Below, piece by piece: positions 17,187-25,346 of a stretch of DNA of 64,000 bases. The DNA is from Seleniibacterium sp963677135. GTDB lineage: Bacteria > Desulfobacterota > Desulfuromonadia > Desulfuromonadales > Geopsychrobacteraceae. The notes under the pieces are model-generated. The model ran no database searches and was not told the DNA's origin. It was given only the letters and a program-made list of their open reading frames with translations. Location: positions 1 through 64,000 of the forward strand of contig CAXXLS010000004.1 of the NCBI GenBank assembly GCA_963677135.2, given 5' to 3'. The position numbers were made by a program, and so were the translations under genes. Every line of letters starts with the position of its first letter. Position 1 is the first letter of the stretch.

Positions 17187-18335
17187 TTAATCTTCATACC
17201 ATGGTTCGGCATCATGATCGTAAGTGAAGTCGAATGATTTATAGGTGATATGACATGCGCCGGTGCAGGTTAGGTTTGCTCCGGAGCCTGTCGCCGTAAT
17301 CGTATCACTGGCATCGGGATGGAAGATTTGGATGTCAGCATTATCCTCTAGGTCATAATGCTGGTCAGTGCCGTATCCGGAGCCATTATGGCAGCGATCA
17401 CATGTTAGGGCGGCCTCAGTGTCAATAAATATCGAATGGCCTTCGCTGTCATGCTGCCCCGCGCGGTTTGGCATGACAGCGCCGACAAGCCCTTCGCCGT
17501 CAGGCGGCATGCCATGGCAGGAGACGCAACCCTCATTGTTGGCCACCGGATCGGCACCATGGCAGTCAAGGCAGGCCGGAGCGCCTGTGTCGGCGTTTCC
17601 ATCATAGGTGTCGCCATGACAGAGAGCACAGGCTTCGAGGTTGCCGCTGTCAGCGTGAGTTACGGTTGCTCCGTACCAATGAGCATTATCTCTGTCTCCG
17701 ACAGACGGGTGGGCGGTATAGTCATTGTGGCAGCCTTCACATCCGCTGCTGGTGATACTGTAGATTCCCAGGTTGAAGCGGGGACTGCTTCCGGTAGGAG
17801 TCAGTTCTCCGTGGCAGTTCTGGCAGACTTCCAGGTCTGCCTTGGCGTCCGGCCCGTGGTTGCCATACTGCAGGTAGGACCCGTCCTGTGCATGCGGCGC
17901 TACGCCAGGCCCCTCCGGGTGACAGCTGAGGCCGTCAACGGAGCCGGCAAAGCAACTCGGTGCTACAGCGCTGCCCAGCAGTTCTGCTCCGTGGCAGGGG
18001 GTACAGGATGCGGCGCTATGAGCTTGTGCGTAAGCTCTATGATCCACAAATGTTTCAGTCCATGTCGCAGGGTGGATACTGAACGGTATCGAGCTGTTGA
18101 AGGAATGGCAGCTGTAGCAGCTGACCGCATCGCCGCTACCGGCCAGATCGCGACCATGACAGCTGGTACAATCGGCATAGTCGGCATTGCTGCTGATGGC
18201 GGACGAATGGGTGGCCAGCCAGCCAGTCGGATGGGCCATACTGTCGGGTGGTGCACTCGAGTTGCTGCTTGAGCAGCCGCTCATGGCGACAGCGGAAAAT
18301 ATCAGGATACCTAGCAGGGCAAGTCTGTAGTTCAT
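17187..18335 (-). CDS. Multihaem c-type cytochrome lipoprotein (nine CXXCH plus one CX3CH)
   Basis: The 382-residue protein has a lipoprotein signal ending AMSGC, then haem motifs CTSCH, CYSCH, CTPCH, CQNCH, CEGCH, CALCH, CLDCH, CVSCH and CDRCH, and a near-terminal CTGACH (CX3CH). A further CX9CH arrangement (CFAGSVDGLSCH) may bind an atypical haem or be structural. Such irregular spacing is characteristic of Geobacter outer-surface cytochromes that pair with a porin. It is the last gene of a minus-strand operon with a pentahaem cytochrome and a porin, and could be the outward-facing member of a trans-outer-membrane conduit. Confidence 0.88.
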   Translation of the reverse strand: MNYRLALLGILIFSAVAMSGCSSSNSSAPPDSMAHPTGWLATHSSAISSNADYADCTSCHGRDLAGSGDAVSCYSCHSFNSSIPFSIHPATWTETFVDHRAYAQAHSAASCTPCHGAELLGSAVAPSCFAGSVDGLSCHPEGPGVAPHAQDGSYLQYGNHGPDAKADLEVCQNCHGELTPTGSSPRFNLGIYSITSSGCEGCHNDYTAHPSVGDRDNAHWYGATVTHADSGNLEACALCHGDTYDGNADTGAPACLDCHGADPVANNEGCVSCHGMPPDGEGLVGAVMPNRAGQHDSEGHSIFIDTEAALTCDRCHNGSGYGTDQHYDLEDNADIQIFHPDASDTITATGSGANLTCTGACHITYKSFDFTYDHDAEPWYED

Positions 18336-18356
18336 ATCATCCTCCTGTGATGAGCC

Positions 18357-18827
18357 TTACCCGTGGCAGCGGGCGCAGTTCTGGGCTGCTTTGGGATTGC
18401 CATGACAACGGAAACAGGATGTCGGGTCGATCCGGCCGTCGATTCGGTGGCGACTGAGATAGTCCCCCCGGTGCGGTGTCTGCCGGAAGGTGTCCCCGGA
18501 GTTTCTCTGGGACGGCTTCAGCTCAACGTCATTGGCGTGGCAGGTGTTGCAATAGCTGGTCTGGTGACACATGGCGCAGACTGCTTCATGCTGCGCGGCC
18601 TGGAAATTGTGATGTTTTCCCCAGGTTGCGGTGTGGTTGAAGCTCTCGAATGCCAGCGTTTCGCCGCGGGCGTCGTGGCAGTTGGTACAGGTTGTCAGTT
18701 TGTCCCCCAGATCTTCTTCGGACATATGGCGCATGGGCAGTTCTCTGCCGCTGTCCAGGGCAGCGCAGGCCGCCAGACCGACGAGGAGAAAAACGAGTCC
18801 GATGGTTATCCTGATATTTTTACGCAT
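18357..18827 (-). CDS. Pentahaem c-type cytochrome, probable lipoprotein
   Basis: A 156-residue exported protein with signal sequence ending VGLAAC (lipobox) and five CXXCH motifs: CTNCH, CAMCH, CNTCH, CFRCH and CARCH, the last immediately before the C-terminus. Several unpaired His residues (for example FNHTATWGKHHNFQAAQHE) could supply distal haem ligands. It lies 32 bases after the porin gene and 21 bases before the multihaem gene. By analogy with porin-cytochrome complexes it would be the periplasm-facing electron donor held in or near the barrel. Confidence 0.85.
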   Translation of the reverse strand: MRKNIRITIGLVFLLVGLAACAALDSGRELPMRHMSEEDLGDKLTTCTNCHDARGETLAFESFNHTATWGKHHNFQAAQHEAVCAMCHQTSYCNTCHANDVELKPSQRNSGDTFRQTPHRGDYLSRHRIDGRIDPTSCFRCHGNPKAAQNCARCHG

Positions 18828-18859
18828 ATTCTGGTCTCCTGTTTGGCATCTGCGTCGTA

Positions 18860-20146
18860 TTAAAATTCATTGCTGAAGCGATAACTGAGAGTGAGCATCC
18901 CCTGGATATCCTCATCAAAATAGGGATCAATGCTGTAGTCGGCAGACAGTTTTACGGACAGCGCATCCTCCATAAATTTCTTGCCGCAACCAAGAGAGAT
19001 GAACAGGGAGCTGTCTTCCTCGTAGATCGGCTGATCATAGTCGACATAAACGACTTCACCGCTGAGAAATCCTAGTGGCAGCGCTTCAGGCAGGGACTGC
19101 CAGTAACCGAAGGCACGCAGCAGGTAATAACGGTTTTCGGCGGCGTCCCCTGACATGACGCCGGCTTCACCACCGATCTGGTTGTTCTCTTCGCTGGTCC
19201 AGGTGGCCTGAAGCGCATGATACTGTGAACTGTCGTGAAACACGTCGTAGTCGTAGTTTTTATACGTGGCGACCAGGACCAGACTGTCCCCGACAGGAAG
19301 CGACAATTCGGCGCCGGCAACGGTGAGTTTTTCTTCGGTTCCGGCCAGCATGGCAAACGGATTGATCCCGGTCGTGCTGTCGCCGAAATAATCGTCGTAA
19401 TCGAACTGCTGGAAGAAAGGTCGAACCGCCACCGGGCCCAGACCAAAACGCAGTTCATAGGAATGCTCGGAAATATCTTCCGTGTCGACGTTATAGATGG
19501 AGCGTCCGTACAGACCGATGCCCAGGGGCAGGTAGACAGAGATATCGGTTCCCGCTTTTTCTCCCGCGTCGTCGCTGTCGCTTTCAACGGTCTGGTAGGA
19601 TACTCCCAGGTCGTACCAGCTGGTATGATTGGCGAGGCGGCCGCCGTAGATACTGTCGCCATCCCGGCCGTTCTCTCCGGAATAGGCGACCGGAAGTCCG
19701 GCAAAAACGGAACCTGAGAAGTATTTGCCAAGATCGGAACGGACTCTGATCCCGTCTATCGAGTCGTTCGTGACTCCTTCGAAAATATACTGGCGGCCCA
19801 GCCTTGCGTTGAAGTGGGCCTGCTCGCCGCTGTATTCAAGATAACTGTAGAGCAGTTCCCCTGCCGTTGAATCATCGTAGTAATCATTGTCGGCGGTGTC
19901 CCAACGGCCCCAGCCGTAAAGATGGAAGGCCAGGCCGGGTTCATCGGGATTGTCGATATCCAGCTGAATGTATTGATAGATCGGCAGGACTGCGGCGGAT
20001 TCTTCCGTTGCCGTGTCACGCTCGAGCAGCCGCAGGATAGTGTCCGACTGGAAATTCAGCTGTGCCGCACAGACGATCTGTGGCAGCAGCAAGGTGGTGA
20101 CGAAGACGAGACGCAATACGAGCTTAAAGGATGTGGTTCGTGCCAT
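18860..20146 (-). CDS. Outer-membrane beta-barrel protein (candidate porin of a porin-cytochrome conduit)
   Basis: The 428-residue protein has a cleavable signal peptide (MARTTSFKLVLRL...VCAAQ) and then alternating aromatic/polar strands throughout with acidic turns (for example LAFHLYGWGRWDTADNDYYDD). It ends LTLSYRFSNEF, a C-terminal aromatic beta-signal for BAM insertion. It is the first gene of an operon encoding a pentahaem and a multihaem lipoprotein. This matches the porin plus inner plus outer cytochrome layout of known conduits, although I see no motif tying it to a specific porin family. Confidence 0.75.
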   Translation of the reverse strand: MARTTSFKLVLRLVFVTTLLLPQIVCAAQLNFQSDTILRLLERDTATEESAAVLPIYQYIQLDIDNPDEPGLAFHLYGWGRWDTADNDYYDDSTAGELLYSYLEYSGEQAHFNARLGRQYIFEGVTNDSIDGIRVRSDLGKYFSGSVFAGLPVAYSGENGRDGDSIYGGRLANHTSWYDLGVSYQTVESDSDDAGEKAGTDISVYLPLGIGLYGRSIYNVDTEDISEHSYELRFGLGPVAVRPFFQQFDYDDYFGDSTTGINPFAMLAGTEEKLTVAGAELSLPVGDSLVLVATYKNYDYDVFHDSSQYHALQATWTSEENNQIGGEAGVMSGDAAENRYYLLRAFGYWQSLPEALPLGFLSGEVVYVDYDQPIYEEDSSLFISLGCGKKFMEDALSVKLSADYSIDPYFDEDIQGMLTLSYRFSNEF

Positions 20147-20491
20147 ACTACCCCCTGAACAAGGAATGTCATGGTTTGTGAAAACGGAAACGTGGCAGAC
20201 TCTTGAAAGATAGGACGAAAATTTTCAAAAGTCTAGTTTTTTCTAGGTTTTAACGGGTTTTGAAGGGCTTTATGAAGGGCGAATTAAAGGTGTTTTTTCC
20301 GGTAATCAGGGAGAGATTTTCGGCAATTGGGCAGGATCCTCCGGCAAGCACAATTGGTGCTGACTGGCCGGGGTTTAAGTCAGTCTTTTTGAATGCCAAA
20401 CAAATAAGCACCCTGCCCAATAAATATTCATATTTCCCCATAAAGAGAACCAAAGGAAAAAAAATACCTGAAAAATGTTGTTTTTTTGTTT
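20147..20491. other. Intergenic region with nested inverted repeats between the porin and nifE genes
   Basis: No gene is seen. ATTGGGCAGG (20326-20335) and CCTGCCCAAT (20412-20421) form a 10-bp inverted repeat 76 bases apart. Between them lies an inner imperfect hairpin with AGCAC/GTGCT and CCGGC/GGCCGG arms (about 20341-20371). Closer to the porin start are short AT palindromes (GAAAATTTTC and CTAG-T6-CTAG). The structure would be in the leader of the porin transcript if that begins upstream of 20421; otherwise its role is unknown. Confidence 0.45.
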
Positions 20492-20507
20492 TGGCCGGTG
20501 TTTTGCA
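20492..20507 (+). promoter_or_regulatory. Sigma54 promoter of the nifEN operon
   Basis: TGGCCGGTGTTTTGCA fits the -24/-12 consensus with the invariant GG and GC at correct spacing. The predicted start is near 20519, about 108 bases before the nifE GTG. No terminator lies in the leader. Confidence 0.75.
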
Positions 20508-20626
20508 TTAACCCATTGGTGTGAAATGCGTCCGGACCAAGACAGAGCGGTATTGCCGGACAATCCCATCTCAATGATGCGACGGGTTGGTTTCTAACCA
20601 GATAAAACCTCGAAAGGATTTACGTC

Positions 20627-21979
20627 GTGTCGTCTAAACCGAAAGTCAAAGAACTGCTCGACGAGAGCGCCTGCGAACATAACAAGAGTAAAAAAGCGGC
20701 CTGCAATGCCCCGAAGCCGGGGGCAACGACCGGGGGCTGTGCCCTTGACGGCGCCCAGATCGCCCTGTTCCCCTTTGCCGATGCCGCCCACCTGGTGCAT
20801 GGACCGATGACCTGCGTGGGTGGCAGCTGGGAAACGCGCCTGACGCCCACCAGCTGGACAGGGCGCGACCTGACCCAGACCGGGTTTGCCACCGATATCA
20901 ATATCAACGACGTGGTCTTCAGCGGTGAAAAAAAGCTGTCCGAAGCCATCGATTATATCGTCGAAAACTTTTCGCCAGAGGCGGTTTTCGTCTACTCGAC
21001 CTGCGTGACCGCCCTGATCGGCGACGATATCGACGCCGTCTGCAAGCAGGCCTTCGAGAAGCACGGTACCCCCTGTGTCCCGGTTCACTCCCCGGGTTTT
21101 GTCGGGGCCAAAAACCTGGGCAGCCGGATTGCCGGTGAAGCGGTTCTGCGCCACCTGGTCGGAACCCTTGAGCCGGAGGAAACAACTCCCTTCGATATCA
21201 ACCTGATCGGCGAGCACAACAATACCGGCGAGCTGTGGCAGTACAAGCATCTCCTCGAAGAACTGGGGATCCGCGTGCTTTCGACCTTCAGCGGCGACGG
21301 CCGGATCCGGCAGATTCGCACCGCCCATCGGGCCAAGCTCAATGTCATCGTCTGTGCCAAATCGCTGATTTCCATGACCCGCAAGATGCAGGAGGAGTAT
21401 GGCATCCCCTGGATTTCCTGCTCGTTCTACGGCATGCGCGATACCTCAAAGGGCATTCTGGCCATTGCCGAGGCCCTGGGGGATCCGGACCTGATCGAGC
21501 GGGCCAGGCAGCTCATCGCCCGCGAGGAAGCGCGCCTGGAGGAACAGCTGCTCCCTTACCGGCAGGTTTTCGCAGGGAAGAAAGCCGTTCTCAACACCGG
21601 CGGCAACAAGTCCTGGTCGATTGCATCGGCATTGCAGGACCTGGGTATCGAGGTGGTGGCGACATCGGTTCGGAAAGCCACCGAAGACGATAAAGTCAAA
21701 GCCCGGGAGTACCTTGGTGAAAAGGCGATCCTGATGACGACTCCGGCGACCCAGCAGGCAAAAATTATCGATGATACCGGTGCCGATCTGCTGCTGGCCG
21801 GGGGACGTTCCCTTTATACCGCGATCAAGAAGCGGATCGCCTTTACCGACGTCAACCAGGAGAAGAAAAAATGCTACGGAGGCTACAACGGGCTGCTGAC
21901 GATGGCGGAGGATCTTAAGAACTCATTGCAGAATCCGGTATTCAAGCTGGTTGAAAGGAAAGCACCATGGGAGAAGTAA
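20627..21979 (+). CDS. nifE: Nitrogenase FeMo-cofactor scaffold protein NifE
   Basis: NifE pairs with NifN in the scaffold on which the NifB-cofactor is matured to FeMo-co. The 450-residue protein has CALDGAQIALFPFADAAHLVHGPMTC (cluster-binding Cys), YSTCVTALIGDDI and GFVGAKNLGSRIAGEAVL. It starts at a GTG with AAAGGAT upstream. The C-terminus overlaps nifN by 13 bases. NifE rather than NifD is supported by the order nifE-nifN, the missing catalytic FeMo-co ligands and the distinct nifD later in the window. Confidence 0.95.
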   Translation: MSSKPKVKELLDESACEHNKSKKAACNAPKPGATTGGCALDGAQIALFPFADAAHLVHGPMTCVGGSWETRLTPTSWTGRDLTQTGFATDININDVVFSGEKKLSEAIDYIVENFSPEAVFVYSTCVTALIGDDIDAVCKQAFEKHGTPCVPVHSPGFVGAKNLGSRIAGEAVLRHLVGTLEPEETTPFDINLIGEHNNTGELWQYKHLLEELGIRVLSTFSGDGRIRQIRTAHRAKLNVIVCAKSLISMTRKMQEEYGIPWISCSFYGMRDTSKGILAIAEALGDPDLIERARQLIAREEARLEEQLLPYRQVFAGKKAVLNTGGNKSWSIASALQDLGIEVVATSVRKATEDDKVKAREYLGEKAILMTTPATQQAKIIDDTGADLLLAGGRSLYTAIKKRIAFTDVNQEKKKCYGGYNGLLTMAEDLKNSLQNPVFKLVERKAPWEK

Positions 21980-23286
21980 TCCGCAAATCGAACAAACCGT
22001 TGCAGGTGAATCCCCACAAGCTGTCGCAGCCGATGGGCGCGACCCTGGCTTTTTTGGGTGTTGACCGCTGTATGCCCCTGATGCACGGGGGGCAGGGGTG
22101 CGCCAGCTTCACCAAGGTCATGTTCACCCGCCATTTCTGTGAGCCGATCGCCCTGCAGACCACCGCGGTGACCGATGTGACCGCCGTGCTCGACGGCGGG
22201 GACTACAGTATCGTCGAGTCGATCAAGAATATTTACACCAAGGTGACTCCCGAACTGATCGGCCTGCACACCACCGGACTGCCGGAAACCAAGGGGGACG
22301 ATATCCGCGGCGTGGCCAAGCAGATCGATTGTCCCCTGGTCTATGTCAACACTCCCGACTACGAAGGGGCCCTGGAGAGCGGCTGGACGCTGACCACCAA
22401 GGCGCTGATCGAGCAGCTGACCGAACCATGCGAGACGGTCGACGGTAAAAAGATCGTGCTGGTTCCCCATGTCAGCATGGGGCCCATAGAGGTTGAAAAC
22501 ATCAAGGAGTTCGTGGAGGCCTTCGGCTTCCAGGTCGTTGCCGTGCCCGACCTGTCCTCGTCTCTCGACGGGCATCTCGGCGAAAAGCAGGCCTCCCTGA
22601 GCAGCGGCGGGGTCACCATCGCCACGATTAAAAATTTGGCAGATGCCGCTTTTATCGTCACCGTGGGGGCTTCCGTCAAGAGCGTTGCCGGAAGCTTGCA
22701 GAAAAAAAATCCTGCCACTGAGCATCGGCATTTCGATCATGTCAGCGGCCTGGTCGGAACCGACGAACTGGTGGCCTGGCTGCTGGAGGTCAGCGGCAGG
22801 GAAGAGCCACCCGCAGTGGTGGCGCGCTGGCGCAAGCGGCTTCAGGACGCCATGCTCGACAGTCACTTTTCCCTGGGGCAGACCCGTTTCCTGCTGGTCG
22901 CGGAGCCTGATCAGCTGGCGGCCATGGCGGCGTCCCTCACGGAAGCCGGCGGCAAGATCGCCCTGGCCATCGCCACCGTCGACTCCCCGGTCCTGGCCGA
23001 GATCAACGCCGAAAAGGTGATGGTCGGCGATCTGGAAGATGCCGAAAAAATGAGCGCCGCCTACGATGTGATCATCGGCAACTTTCATACCGAGTCCCTG
23101 GCGCATCGGCTGGGAAAAAAGGCTGTCATGCGCGGATTCCCCAATTATGAAGAGATCGGAAACGCCCTGAAAAGCGATGTGCTTTATGAAGGCGGAGCCT
23201 ATTTCCTGTTTGAAATTGCCAATGCTGCTGAGCAGTGGAGAGAAGCGCAGAAGCATCAGCATGTGGAATTGAAACAAATCGCCTAG
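21967..23286 (+). CDS. nifN: Nitrogenase FeMo-cofactor scaffold protein NifN
   Basis: A 439-residue NifK paralogue that forms the NifEN heterotetramer. Characteristic segments are KLSQPMGATLAFLGVDRCMPLMHGGQGCASF, TAVTDVTAVLDGGDYSIVESI and LHTTGLPETKGDDI. GAAAGGA lies before the ATG, which overlaps the end of nifE, so the two are translationally coupled. It is followed 39 bases later by the nifU-nifQ fusion. Confidence 0.95.
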   Translation: MGEVIRKSNKPLQVNPHKLSQPMGATLAFLGVDRCMPLMHGGQGCASFTKVMFTRHFCEPIALQTTAVTDVTAVLDGGDYSIVESIKNIYTKVTPELIGLHTTGLPETKGDDIRGVAKQIDCPLVYVNTPDYEGALESGWTLTTKALIEQLTEPCETVDGKKIVLVPHVSMGPIEVENIKEFVEAFGFQVVAVPDLSSSLDGHLGEKQASLSSGGVTIATIKNLADAAFIVTVGASVKSVAGSLQKKNPATEHRHFDHVSGLVGTDELVAWLLEVSGREEPPAVVARWRKRLQDAMLDSHFSLGQTRFLLVAEPDQLAAMAASLTEAGGKIALAIATVDSPVLAEINAEKVMVGDLEDAEKMSAAYDVIIGNFHTESLAHRLGKKAVMRGFPNYEEIGNALKSDVLYEGGAYFLFEIANAAEQWREAQKHQHVELKQIA

Positions 23287-23325
23287 TACCGGAACCCGGT
23301 AGCGGTCGAAGAGTGAGGCATTCTC

Positions 23326-24369
23326 ATGGAGAATCTGTACACCGAAAATATTATGAAGTACGTCAACGATGCCAGCCGCGTCGGATTTATCGATAAAGCT
23401 GACGGCATCGGTGAAACCGGTCTCGAGGGCGGACATGTGGGGAACCGGCTGGCGGTGCGCTTTACCCTGTCGGTTTACCAGGATCATATCCAGAAGATCC
23501 GTTTCCAGGTCTTCGGCTGCGGGTTCACCATTGCTGCCTGCGCTGCGGCGGCGGAATTGTGCGAGGGGAGACGGCTGGAGGACGTTGCCAGGATTTCCAG
23601 TGATGCGATCCACAAGCACATGGGGTTTGCCCTGCCGGCCGAACGCTCCTACTGCGCCGACCTGGCCAGCGAGGCGCTGCGGGCCGCGGTGACCAGCGCC
23701 CTGAACGCGTCTCGGCCGGTGTCGACCTCGATCGTCAGTGAACCGGCGGATGACGACGCCCGGGTTTCCGAAAAGGATCCTCTGTACAAAGCTCTGCTGG
23801 CCGGCTGCGTTCCGGCCATGTCCCAGGCCGAGATCGAGGATCGCCAGATGTTTGCCTGCCTGATTACCGTTGCCAGTCAGGACGCCTGGCCGGTTCACAG
23901 GGCCCTGGGACTGGATGAGAAGGAGGTCAACCGGATTCTGGCGACCTTCTTTCCGGGTTTCGACAAGACCCTGCTGAACGCCGCCCGGGAGCGTCGCTTC
24001 CCGCAATTGCCGGACATGAACGATGATGTTCTGCAGCTGCTGCTCTCCTATATCGCTCCCGACGCCACTGTCAACGAGCGGCAGGCCGGCGAGCTGCTGG
24101 CCCGTATCATCGCCGCCCGGGCGGCTTTCCCGGGCCATCTCTGGGTGGCCATGGGCTTTTTTCAGCGGCCCCAGCTCTCCGCGGCCATCAGAAGGCATCT
24201 GCCCCTGCTGGCCGCAGCCAATGACCGCAACATGCGCTGGAAACGTTTCCTTTTCAAGCAGGTCTGCGATCTCAATGGCGGGACCATGTGCAAGACCCCG
24301 AATTGCGGGGATTGCAGTGATTATGTGTTGTGTTTCGTCTCTGAGCCTGAAGAGATGGCTTATCAGTAA
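23326..24369 (+). CDS. Fusion of a NifU/IscU-like scaffold domain with a NifQ domain
   Basis: Residues 1-125 match the NifU N-terminal/IscU fold (NASRVGFIDKADGIGE-like start, KIRFQVFGCGFTIAAC, ERSYCADLASEAL). The second and third cluster Cys are present (C65, C110) but the first, normally in a CGD motif, is replaced: the segment reads GLEGGHVGN, so neither that Cys nor the adjacent Asp is there. Residues ~165-347 are NifQ-like, ending with C322, C327, C330 and C336 in the CX4CX2CX5C motif that holds the Mo-Fe-S cluster of NifQ. NifQ supplies molybdenum to FeMo-co synthesis on NifEN, whose genes lie just upstream. The fusion suggests Fe-S and Mo delivery on one chain, with an altered scaffold site. 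Confidence 0.85.
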   Translation: MENLYTENIMKYVNDASRVGFIDKADGIGETGLEGGHVGNRLAVRFTLSVYQDHIQKIRFQVFGCGFTIAACAAAAELCEGRRLEDVARISSDAIHKHMGFALPAERSYCADLASEALRAAVTSALNASRPVSTSIVSEPADDDARVSEKDPLYKALLAGCVPAMSQAEIEDRQMFACLITVASQDAWPVHRALGLDEKEVNRILATFFPGFDKTLLNAARERRFPQLPDMNDDVLQLLLSYIAPDATVNERQAGELLARIIAARAAFPGHLWVAMGFFQRPQLSAAIRRHLPLLAAANDRNMRWKRFLFKQVCDLNGGTMCKTPNCGDCSDYVLCFVSEPEEMAYQ

Positions 24370-24389
24370 CCTTTTTCGGGGGAGGATCC

Positions 24390-24803
24390 GTGGCAAAAAT
24401 TATATTCTGGGAGAAACCGGGTTGTTCCGGCAACCGTCGGCAAAAAGAGATTCTCAGCGCGTCAGGCCACCAGCTTGAGGTGCGGGATCTGCTGACCGAG
24501 AACTGGACGGTGTCCGACTTGCAGCGCTTTTTCGGTGAAAGGCCCGTCGTTCAGTGGTTCAATCCGGCTCATCCCAAAATCAAGGCGGGGGAGTTTGACC
24601 CCCATGGCGTATCCGCTGAAGAGGCCCTTCAATTGATGGTAGCCGAGCCTCTCTACATCGTGAGACCTCTCATGCAGTGCGGCCGTGAATACCTGGCCGG
24701 ATTCGAGGTCGCCGAAGTTCATAACTGGATCGGGTTGGCCCTCGATTCGGTGGGGGAGAGGGACCCTAAAAACTGCCCCTGCGTGGTAAAATCATTTGCA
24801 TAG
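24390..24803 (+). CDS. ArsC-fold nitrogenase-associated protein (NifO-like)
   Basis: A 137-residue thioredoxin-fold protein of the arsenate reductase family: IIFWEKPGCSGNRRQKEIL has a single active-site Cys (C12) with the CSGNRRQ loop typical of the nitrogenase-associated subfamily. The tail contains CGREYLAGFE and the NCPCV end. It follows the nifU-nifQ gene by 20 bases. NifO in Azotobacter affects molybdenum use between nitrogenase and nitrate reductase, but function here is unproven. Confidence 0.82.
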   Translation: MAKIIFWEKPGCSGNRRQKEILSASGHQLEVRDLLTENWTVSDLQRFFGERPVVQWFNPAHPKIKAGEFDPHGVSAEEALQLMVAEPLYIVRPLMQCGREYLAGFEVAEVHNWIGLALDSVGERDPKNCPCVVKSFA

Positions 24804-24868
24804 TTGAGAAATTTATCAGTGATGCGATACCCGCATGACTGATTGCTTAAACCGAGAAAGGAAAAGGA

Positions 24869-25261
24869 ATGAGTCAGCTTGACGACGCCCTGAAAGCTTA
24901 TATTGAAGATGAAAATCAGCAGGATGCCTACTATCGCCTGTTTTTGGAGTGCGACTTTCTGGTTCCCCTGGTCAGCCAGGGAAGCGAGGAGGAGATCGAA
25001 CAGCAAGGCGGGGTCGTGCCCATGATTCTTGAATCGGAAGAGAAGCCTTACATGATGTTGTTTGACAGTAAAGAACGCCTCGCCGCCTGGGCCAAGCAGG
25101 ATGTTCCCTTTGCGACCTTCTCAGGATCCGCCATCGCCCAGTTCTCTCCCGCCGGCCTTCACTGGGCGGTCAATATGGGGAGTGAATTCGCCAAGGAATT
25201 CGTGCCGGATGAAATCAACTGGCTCAAGCAGCTGTCCGTCAACGGCGCGACCGAAGCCTAG
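24869..25261 (+). CDS. SseB-family N-terminal domain protein
   Basis: A 130-residue soluble acidic protein with the SseB N-terminal pattern: DALKAYIEDENQQDAYYRLFLECDFLVPL, VPMILESEEKPYMMLFDSKERLAAWA and GLHWAVNMGSEFAKEFVPDEINWL. It sits at the end of the nifEN operon 65 bases after the NifO-like gene, with GAAAGGA before the ATG. The family is poorly understood in bacteria; no link to nitrogen fixation beyond position can be shown. Confidence 0.75.
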   Translation: MSQLDDALKAYIEDENQQDAYYRLFLECDFLVPLVSQGSEEEIEQQGGVVPMILESEEKPYMMLFDSKERLAAWAKQDVPFATFSGSAIAQFSPAGLHWAVNMGSEFAKEFVPDEINWLKQLSVNGATEA

Positions 25262-25284
25262 ATTGGCGCCTGCATGAGATCAGG

Positions 25285-25340
25285 CCCTCCTTCGGGAGGA
25301 ATCTTTCCGCAAAAAAAGGGGCGATAATCGCCCCTTTTTC
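25285..25340. terminator. Terminator region between convergent SseB-like and selenoprotein genes
   Basis: CCTCC-TTCG-GGAGG forms a tetraloop hairpin (about 25287-25300). It is followed by GGGGCGAT-A-ATCGCCCC (25318-25334) flanked by A7 on the left and T5 on the right, which terminates transcription in both directions. Confidence 0.9.
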
Positions 25341-25346
25341 TTTTCT

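Noticed and set aside
20519..20626. An ANTAR/terminator module in the nifE leader
   Set aside because: Small stems such as GTCCGG/CCGGAC exist, but there is no T-tract and no A1/G4 hexaloop overlapping a terminator.
21883..24396. An 837-codon minus-strand frame opposite nifN and the nifU-nifQ fusion
   Set aside because: It is the exact antisense of well-supported genes and has no domain of its own; long antisense frames arise from codon bias here.
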